20,299 nucleotides of DNA, from contig CAZUWY010000033.1 in the NCBI GenBank assembly GCA_964624395.1, positions 1 to 20,299 on the forward strand. Reading direction: 5' to 3'. Shown here in pieces: positions 15,529-20,299 of the stretch. This DNA comes from UBA1046 sp964624395 (GTDB taxonomy: Bacteria; Bacillota; Clostridia; Saccharofermentanales; DTU023). Each line of letters opens with the position of its first letter. Position 1 is the first letter of the stretch. The notes beneath the pieces were generated by a model. That model was not told the origin of the DNA. It worked only from the letters and a program-made list of their open reading frames with translations, and made no database searches. Position numbers and translations under genes: made by a program.

Positions 15529-16827
15529 ATGATTAGTGAAAACACTGCTGCCCGCAATGCGGCCGCTGTTTATAGAGGAAAAATTGAATCGGCTTTATTC
15601 TCAGGAGATTGTGAAATAACTATCGAGGCTGAAGGAATACTCCTAGATAGCCTTTTTAAGACAAATTATGTCCCCTATGATTCGATCACCGCTATTAGCA
15701 GGGAGAGTCATGCCATACACCTGGATACAAGGGTTTCCCCTCTAAAGATCTCCCGTTTAGGTCTGGATGAAGAAGCTTTTTTTCTCAATCTCTGTACCGC
15801 TTTTAATGAAAAAGTCAAGAGGATTTTCCAACCCAAAGGCTCCCTGCTGATGGAGTTAAAAAATCCGGCCTATAATTACGATGAACGAGAGGGCAAGGCA
15901 AAATTGCAGGTCTTCCGCGATTGTATCCTGCTGCTGTCGCCCAATCTCGATGCAAGGCGCATTCCCTTTCTCTTTGTTTCCGCTTTAACAGCCAAGAATT
16001 ACCTTTTAGATTTAGTACTGAAAACAGATGAGCAGTATAGGCTTTCCCGTCTTGGCTATGACTTTGACCCCCTCATAGCGCAGATAAGTGATGCCTTCCG
16101 TAATTTGCGCGCACGCAATGCCGAGCTGCTGGAACAGCTCGATCCGGCGCTGAGCCGCTCGCAGGCCGTGCAGGCGGCACAATTAGTGCCGGAGGGAATT
16201 GCAGTGCCACTGTCAGAGCTGCAGGCGCATCTTCCCACTACCGCAACCGTCATAAAAAAAATGCTGGCAGCGAGTCCTCTGGCTGAGTACTTTCAGGCTT
16301 TAGAGGAAATTACTGATGTGTCACGGATGGCTGTGGGTTTTAAGTGGCTTCCGTCTGCAGCAGATGAGGCTGAAAATCTGGAGGACAAAACAATGTCCGC
16401 AGACGATACAGAAGCAAAAGACAATGTGGAGATCAAAGAGCTGGCAGAGCCTTTAGTTGAAGCCGAAGCAGTACCGGAAAAGGTGTCAGACTGGGCTCTC
16501 TGGACAGTTTCGCCTGCCGGAGACGGACAAAAAGCAGTAGTGGAATTTAACTTCCCCAAAGAAAAGGCTGCCACTTATGTTTTTGAAACAAAGGGAAATT
16601 TTGAGAGTTTTCTTATAACTTTGAACCGAGCCTTCGAAGCCACTGACTTCCGCCGTGAGATGCTTTATCTGACGGATTCCGAGCTAGAGCTTGAAAAGAA
16701 TGCGAACGCCCGTATGCTGCTGGAAAGAACCCCTGCCTTACAAGCACTGCGGGAGGTTTTTGCCGGTCGCGTCATCCATTACTCTATCGACAGCTGGCAG
16801 AAGAACCTGCAAGGTATGCTCAAGTAA
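15529..16827 (+). CDS. protein with tandem PH-like repeats, unknown function
   Basis: A 432-residue protein with no close relative that I recognise. Two successive beta-rich segments (about 14-100 and 102-195) end in matching motifs, K-I-S-R-L-G-L-D (73-80) and R-L-S-R-L-G-Y-D (171-178), each followed by a helix ending in A-F. This looks like two PH/GRAM-like domains. A helical middle (about 195-285), an acidic linker (about 290-330) and a third similar segment (about 335-395, with a helix ending L-N-R-A-F) follow. I chose the ATG at 15529 because AGGAG lies nine bases upstream; an earlier in-frame GTG at 15490 would overlap the previous gene. No signal peptide or membrane segment. It is the last gene of the trio and converges on the helical-repeat gene. 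Confidence 0.8.
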   Translation: MISENTAARNAAAVYRGKIESALFSGDCEITIEAEGILLDSLFKTNYVPYDSITAISRESHAIHLDTRVSPLKISRLGLDEEAFFLNLCTAFNEKVKRIFQPKGSLLMELKNPAYNYDEREGKAKLQVFRDCILLLSPNLDARRIPFLFVSALTAKNYLLDLVLKTDEQYRLSRLGYDFDPLIAQISDAFRNLRARNAELLEQLDPALSRSQAVQAAQLVPEGIAVPLSELQAHLPTTATVIKKMLAASPLAEYFQALEEITDVSRMAVGFKWLPSAADEAENLEDKTMSADDTEAKDNVEIKELAEPLVEAEAVPEKVSDWALWTVSPAGDGQKAVVEFNFPKEKAATYVFETKGNFESFLITLNRAFEATDFRREMLYLTDSELELEKNANARMLLERTPALQALREVFAGRVIHYSIDSWQKNLQGMLK

Positions 16828-16881
16828 GCAGTATACCTTGCAAATGCTGTCCAGCGCAGAGCAGACCGTCAACTTGAATTC

Positions 16882-17328
16882 TTAAGTCTTGTTGATACTA
16901 GCCAATGCCTTTTGAATATCCTTTTGGATAAGGGCCTGCATACTGTCTTGATATTTTGCTGGATTTATATTATAAAGTGCATTTTCAATCTGAGCTCTTA
17001 AAGCAGGCTTGTATTTTACAACAGCAGGTAAAAGCTGGATGCACTGCCTTGCTGTGATTGGTTTTTCATCTTCAAGGCAGTTTAGATACTGATCGATGAT
17101 CTTTTCCAGTTTATTATCTGCATCCCATTTGCTATTGGCTGTAATTAGGAGAAAGCCTCTTGTTCTTACGTAAGAATTATCGCTGTCAAGCATATCTGCA
17201 AAAGCATCGAAGAAGGGATAGGCTTGGGCAGAATGGCTACTTATTTCTTCAAGCTCCTTTAAATAGGCATAAGCTTTTTTATCGTCAGGATTTAAAAGGC
17301 CTTTAACTAATTCTTCAATTTTTGACAT
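16882..17328 (-). CDS. helical-repeat (HEAT-like) protein
   Basis: A 148-residue all-helical protein. It starts MSKIEELVKGLLNPDDKKAY and contains DMLDSDNSYVRTRGFLLI and a conserved DEKPITARQC block, in the manner of HEAT/armadillo repeats. Similar Firmicutes proteins are often named SufBD in databases, but nothing here resembles the SufB/SufD scaffold, so that name looks misleading. A Shine-Dalgarno (GGAG) precedes the ATG. It lies 63 bp downstream of the DUF5131 gene on the same strand and ends 54 bp from the convergent trio. Probably a protein- or nucleic-acid-binding scaffold; function unknown. Confidence 0.75.
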   Translation of the reverse strand: MSKIEELVKGLLNPDDKKAYAYLKELEEISSHSAQAYPFFDAFADMLDSDNSYVRTRGFLLITANSKWDADNKLEKIIDQYLNCLEDEKPITARQCIQLLPAVVKYKPALRAQIENALYNINPAKYQDSMQALIQKDIQKALASINKT

Positions 17329-17391
17329 CCAATCTGCTCCTAATCTCTTCCTTGAAAGTGTTTTACAAAACTCTTTATCTTGAAGATATTC

Positions 17392-18114
17392 TTAAAACAG
17401 CTTTTTGTCAGCTGAGATATTTACATCTAGCTCCCTGGCAAGGCTTACCTGCCTATAGGGATTTATTTTTTGTACTCTGCCCTTGTATTTAAATAATGAG
17501 CCTGTGCTCTTGAACCAAAAGCTAATCTTGGCCTTAGCACACTGCTGACGAATATCTAGTACCCAATCATAGTCGCATTCTCGAGCATCTCTACTTGTTT
17601 CGCCGGACACTGTAACATGATCAATGCCATACAAATAGGGAGATAAGTCTATTCTTTCTAAAAGAGGAGAACAGGCTACAAAGCGCTGTTTCAAAGGATA
17701 AGATAAAAATAGCGGCAGCCTGTAAGCGGCTAGCTTTTGGTTTTCAACTGTGCAGCCAATATTTACATTGTCATACCCTTCTCCCCAATCAGAGGGAAGA
17801 GATACAAGGAAACGGTCAATTCGCTTGGTCAGGATCAAAAATTCAATATCTTGTCTTACCTTAATCATGGCCCAGGCATCTTTTCGCCACTCATCTGCCT
17901 CTGGGAGAAAAAAATCGGTGGCAAAGCAAGTTGGGAGAATTTTATTTCCTTTAATATTATATTCACCTTTTGAATTCTTCCTGATGGGCCAATCAAATTT
18001 ATCAGTTTTTACAATTGTATTTTGCCCATAACGTTTTCCTCTGGGTCCATAATAATAGCAATTTTTACAACCTTCACTGAAGGCATAACAACCGATCCAT
18101 GGCTCCCAATTCAT
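17392..18114 (-). CDS. Gp37/Gp68 (DUF5131) family protein
   Basis: A 240-residue member of the phage Gp37/Gp68 family, a radical-SAM-like group often carried by phages and mobile DNA. It has the family N-terminus W-x-P-W-x-G-C-x6-C-x2-C (Cys9, Cys16, Cys19), which could hold an iron-sulfur cluster. It also has FLILTKR, and near the end a V-S-G-E-T-S-x2-A-R block followed by D-W-V-L-D-I-R-x2-C and F-W-F-K-S-T-G. The chosen ATG at 18114 has AGGAGG about six bases upstream; a longer frame to 18159 has no such signal. The biochemical activity of the family is not known to me. Its presence supports an acquired origin for this stretch. Confidence 0.85.
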   Translation of the reverse strand: MNWEPWIGCYAFSEGCKNCYYYGPRGKRYGQNTIVKTDKFDWPIRKNSKGEYNIKGNKILPTCFATDFFLPEADEWRKDAWAMIKVRQDIEFLILTKRIDRFLVSLPSDWGEGYDNVNIGCTVENQKLAAYRLPLFLSYPLKQRFVACSPLLERIDLSPYLYGIDHVTVSGETSRDARECDYDWVLDIRQQCAKAKISFWFKSTGSLFKYKGRVQKINPYRQVSLARELDVNISADKKLF

Positions 18115-18131
18115 AGTCTGCCTCCTCTCGT

Positions 18132-18159
18132 ATAATAATAGTTGAGATCTAGCTGGCAA
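18132..18159 (-). promoter_or_regulatory. possible promoter of the DUF5131 gene
   Basis: Read on the minus strand, TTGCCA (18154-18159) and TATTAT (18132-18137) are 16 bp apart, a plausible -35/-10 pair. The transcript would begin just before the AGGAGG of the gene, so its leader would be very short. Confidence 0.4.
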
Positions 18160-18214
18160 AAGAAATTTTTGGCTCTACCTCAAGGATTCAAAGCTAGATT
18201 TACAAGATTCATTG

Positions 18215-18325
18215 GAGCTGTTAGGTTAAGTTAAGTTAAGTGCTGTTAGGTTAAGTGCTGTTAAGTCAAGTACAGTTAAGTTAAATACAATTAATTTAAG
18301 ATCAGCTAAGCTAAGCTAAGCTAAG
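18215..18325. repeat. degenerate tandem repeat, 15-bp units built on a 5-bp GTTAA/GCTAA motif
   Basis: Six 15-bp units are clear at 18215-18229, 18240-18254, 18255-18269, 18270-18284, 18285-18299 and 18300-18314, each of the form G-n-n-C-n-GTTAA-GTTAA with drift. Pure 5-bp stretches separate or end them (18230-18239 GTTAA twice, 18315-18325 GCTAA twice plus G). The sequence shifts from GTTAA to GCTAA along the array. It is non-coding and lies between the rny terminator and the DUF5131 promoter, at the edge of the accessory region. There are no unique spacers, so it is not a CRISPR array. Confidence 0.85.
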
Positions 18326-18445
18326 TTTACTTCTCTTTATTAAGTTTGACTCTGGTTTTCTCATTAGTTTTTGATTTTTTAATCTTTTTTTCAATTGGTA
18401 AGCACCAAACTTTCATCTCTGACCTTGCTGCAGAGCCTGCCAATT

Positions 18446-18479
18446 AAAAAACCGGGTAAAATAATTCATTTCACCCGGT
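18446..18479 (-). terminator. intrinsic terminator of rny
   Basis: On the minus strand ACCGGGTGAAAT pairs with ATTTTACCCGGT over 12 positions (one G-U), with a 5-base loop, directly followed by a T-run and AATT. It begins 75 bases after the rny stop. This strong terminator separates rny from everything downstream, including ymdB, with which rny is often co-transcribed elsewhere. Confidence 0.9.
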
Positions 18480-18554
18480 CCGATTATCTCACCGTTGCTT
18501 GAACAGCCAAGATTTTCTTGTTTTGCCAAGTATGCATTGGCAATCTCTCTTAGT

Positions 18555-20117
18555 TTATTTGGCGTAATCTGCGCATCTGCTCTCACGAATCATATTAACC
18601 TTGATCTGACCGGGAAAGTTTAACTCGGTCTCGATCTGCTTGGCTATCTGATGTGCTATCAGGGGCATCTCATCATCTTTTACCACATCCGGCAATACGA
18701 TGACTCTAATTTCCCTGCCAGCCTGTACTGCGTAGGATTTCTCCACCCCCTCCATTGAGTTGGCGATCTCTTCCAGCCGTTCAATCCGCTTGATATATGT
18801 TTCCACATTCTCGCGCCTGGCTCCCGGTCTGGCCGCAGATATTGCGTCTGCAGCTGCAACCAGTGAAGAGATCAAAGAGGTAGGTTCGCAATCACCGTGA
18901 TGCGATGCAATAGCGTTGGTTGTCACCTCATCGAGCTTGAGCCTTTTAGCGATGTCAACACCTAAAGAGATATGAGATCCCTCTAGTTCAAAGTCAACAG
19001 CTTTGCCGATATCGTGCAACAACCCTGCACGTTTGGCAGCCATTACATCAAGGCCTAGTTCCGAGGCCATGATGCCACTGATGCCAGAAACTTCCACCGC
19101 ATGCTGCAAAACATTTTGCCCATAGCTGGTGCGGTATTTCAGGCGACCCAGTATCTTGATCGCTTCAGGATGGATGCCTACCACGCCGGCCTTAAACACT
19201 GCCTCTTCACCGGCCTCCCTGATAGACTGATCCAGTTCCTTTTTGGCCTTCTGCACCATCTCCTCAATTCTTGCCGGATGGATGCGGCCGTCCTGGACCA
19301 GTTTTTCAATGGCAATGCGGGCAATCTCACGCCTGATCGGATCAAAGCTGGACAGGATAACTGCCTCAGGTGTGTCATCGATAATGAGATCGACCCCGGT
19401 CATGGTCTCAATGGTTCTTATATTCCTGCCTTCTCTGCCGATGATCCTGCCCTTCATCTCCTCATTGGGCAAAGATACAACAGTCACAGTTGCTTCTGAG
19501 ACAAAATCCGAGGCATATCTTTGGATAGCTCCGACAACAATTTCTTTCGCCATATTGTCGGCATTTTCCTTGGTCTCATCTTCGATCTGACGAAACAATA
19601 CCGCCATATCGTGCTTATACTCGCGTCTGGCCTCAGCCAGAACCTGTTGTTGTGCAACCTGCATGGAGAGCCCGGAAATTCTCTCTAACTCCAACATTTT
19701 ATTTTTTTCAATCTCTTCAAGACGGTTTTCCGTCTCAACCAGATCACAATGTCTTTGCTCGATCTCCTTTTCCTTTTGCTCCATAACACCCATGCGGCGG
19801 TCCAGACTTTCTTCCTTTTGATCAATGCGGTTTCTTTCTCTGGACAATTCTGATCTCTTGCTGCGGGCATCCTTTTCTAATTCCGCTTTCACCTTATGTA
19901 CTTCTTCTTTAGCCTCCAGTAAAAATTCTCTTTTAAGATCTTCACCTTCTTTTCTGGCCTCTAGAATCAGTTTCTTTATTTCTTCAGCGGTCTTGTCTTT
20001 TTCTTCCTGCAGGGCGATGCTCTCTTTACTCAAACCGCGCTTGTACCAGTTGATTATAGCTATTGCCACTAGTACAGCGCCTATAATTAAGCCAATTATT
20101 AAATATAGCCACTCTAT
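18555..20117 (-). CDS. rny: ribonuclease Y, probable AUA start
   Basis: RNase Y is the membrane-anchored endoribonuclease that starts mRNA decay in many Firmicutes. From 20117 the product is 520 residues, the usual length: a membrane anchor (EWLYLIIGLIIGAVLVAIAII), a long charged coiled coil (about 30-150), a KH domain (GRIIGREGRNIR) and an HD domain with LLHDIGK and IASHHGD. The only standard in-frame start is GTG at 20069, which would cut away most of the anchor and has no Shine-Dalgarno. An excellent GGAGGTGA (20124-20131) sits six bases before an in-frame ATA at 20117, and a stop codon lies just upstream. So translation most likely starts at AUA, unless that base is a sequencing error for ATG. 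ymdB, its usual neighbour, is 4.7 kb away. Confidence 0.93.
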   Translation of the reverse strand: MEWLYLIIGLIIGAVLVAIAIINWYKRGLSKESIALQEEKDKTAEEIKKLILEARKEGEDLKREFLLEAKEEVHKVKAELEKDARSKRSELSRERNRIDQKEESLDRRMGVMEQKEKEIEQRHCDLVETENRLEEIEKNKMLELERISGLSMQVAQQQVLAEARREYKHDMAVLFRQIEDETKENADNMAKEIVVGAIQRYASDFVSEATVTVVSLPNEEMKGRIIGREGRNIRTIETMTGVDLIIDDTPEAVILSSFDPIRREIARIAIEKLVQDGRIHPARIEEMVQKAKKELDQSIREAGEEAVFKAGVVGIHPEAIKILGRLKYRTSYGQNVLQHAVEVSGISGIMASELGLDVMAAKRAGLLHDIGKAVDFELEGSHISLGVDIAKRLKLDEVTTNAIASHHGDCEPTSLISSLVAAADAISAARPGARRENVETYIKRIERLEEIANSMEGVEKSYAVQAGREIRVIVLPDVVKDDEMPLIAHQIAKQIETELNFPGQIKVNMIRESRCADYAK

Positions 20118-20123
20118 GACAAA

Positions 20124-20131
20124 TCACCTCC
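20124..20131 (-). promoter_or_regulatory. Shine-Dalgarno that fixes the rny start
   Basis: GGAGGTGA on the minus strand is an almost full match to the anti-Shine-Dalgarno. It is six bases from the ATA at 20117 but 54 from the GTG at 20069, so it supports the longer protein. Confidence 0.75.
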
Positions 20132-20170
20132 ATGATTAATTTTTCAAGTTACGATAAATTTCAAAAACAG

Positions 20171-20184
20171 CGCCTCGAAAGGCG
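20171..20184. other. small hairpin in the rny leader
   Basis: CGCCT and AGGCG flank a CGAA loop, giving a 5-bp GC-rich stem about 40 bases upstream of the rny ribosome site. It might affect stability of the rny message; no known element is recognised. Confidence 0.35.
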
Positions 20185-20217
20185 TCGTGCATACTGAGTT
20201 ATATTCTATTAAAGATC

Positions 20218-20242
20218 GAGGCTGGCTGTCAATTGCAGCCTC
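20218..20242. other. 7-bp hairpin upstream of rny
   Basis: GAGGCTG and CAGCCTC pair perfectly around an 11-base loop. Only short T-runs follow on either strand, so it could be a weak terminator of a gene beyond the right edge or a leader structure. Confidence 0.4.
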
Positions 20243-20299
20243 TTTAGAGCCATTTGCGCTGCTAGTATTTTTCGCTAGAAATGACGCTATGAAAGGTAT

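Larger units (their letters stand above)
18160..18554. other. 395-bp non-coding spacer downstream of rny
   Basis: The spacer holds the tandem repeat at 18215-18325, an AT-rich stretch with T-runs (about 18326-18420) and the rny terminator at 18446-18479. I see no gene in it. Confidence 0.7.

Noticed and set aside
16882..17328. SufBD-type iron-sulfur assembly protein
   Set aside because: The protein is all-helical and HEAT-like, with none of the beta-helix features of SufB/SufD; no suf genes are nearby.
13946..18136. Shared TCTCGTATAAT at both edges of the accessory region, considered as attachment sites
   Set aside because: Eleven to twelve identical bases are expected by chance in 20 kb. 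One copy is explained by the DUF5131 promoter region, and no integrase is present.
18215..18325. Repeat array considered as a CRISPR or telomere-like element
   Set aside because: Units follow one another without unique spacers and no cas genes are near. The 5-bp motif is degenerate and internal, so a telomere role has no support.
20089..20137. Out-of-frame ATG at the rny ribosome site as an upstream frame
   Set aside because: It would start inside the Shine-Dalgarno itself and encodes a short peptide unlike any family; the in-frame ATA explains the site better.

Overview
The window looks like a chromosomal segment of an anaerobic Gram-positive bacterium of the Clostridia type, at roughly mid-40s percent GC by eye. 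The evidence is the gene content and order: rny and ymdB, lspA-rluD, and phoH-pgpH-ybeY-era-recO are classic Firmicutes neighbourhoods. Small overlaps between genes and strong Shine-Dalgarno sequences fit too. A run of ten Ns at 10133-10142 shows this is a draft, probably metagenomic, scaffold. I cannot name a species. I see no tRNA, rRNA, CRISPR array or intact mobile element.

Layout. (1) 1-2684, plus strand: a leader with a possible extended -10 promoter, then a RecB-like nuclease fused to an XPD/DinG-type iron-sulfur helicase. (2) 2686-13846, minus strand: one tightly packed transcription unit, read as ymdB, a large family-5 solute-binding lipoprotein, lspA, rluD, two DUF881 membrane proteins, phoH, pgpH, a ybeY-era gene fusion, and recO. 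Most junctions overlap by 4-11 bp. It ends tail to tail with the helicase, with one base between the stop codons. (3) 13847-18554: an accessory insertion between ymdB and rny, which are usually neighbours. It holds a possible 35-residue membrane peptide, an IS-end-like palindrome, a plus-strand trio (a four-zinc-ribbon protein, a larger zinc-ribbon protein and a protein with tandem PH-like repeats), a minus-strand helical-repeat protein, a Gp37/Gp68-family (DUF5131) protein and a degenerate 15-bp/5-bp tandem repeat. (4) 18555-20117, minus strand: rny with its own strong terminator, apparently starting at an AUA codon.

How the genes fit together. The core genes centre on RNA and ribosome maturation (RNase Y, YmdB, RluD, PhoH, YbeY, Era), joined by c-di-AMP turnover (PgpH), lipoprotein processing (LspA, next to a lipoprotein gene) and DNA repair (RecO, and the helicase across the junction). 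Compared with the Bacillus subtilis order phoH-pgpH-ybeY-dgkA-cdd-era-recO, dgkA and cdd are missing and ybeY is fused to era.

The points most worth a second look are the YbeY-Era fusion, the probable AUA start of rny, the uncharacterised zinc-ribbon/PH-like trio between rny and ymdB, the nuclease-helicase fusion, and an assembly error that breaks rluD but can be resolved by reading the sequence.
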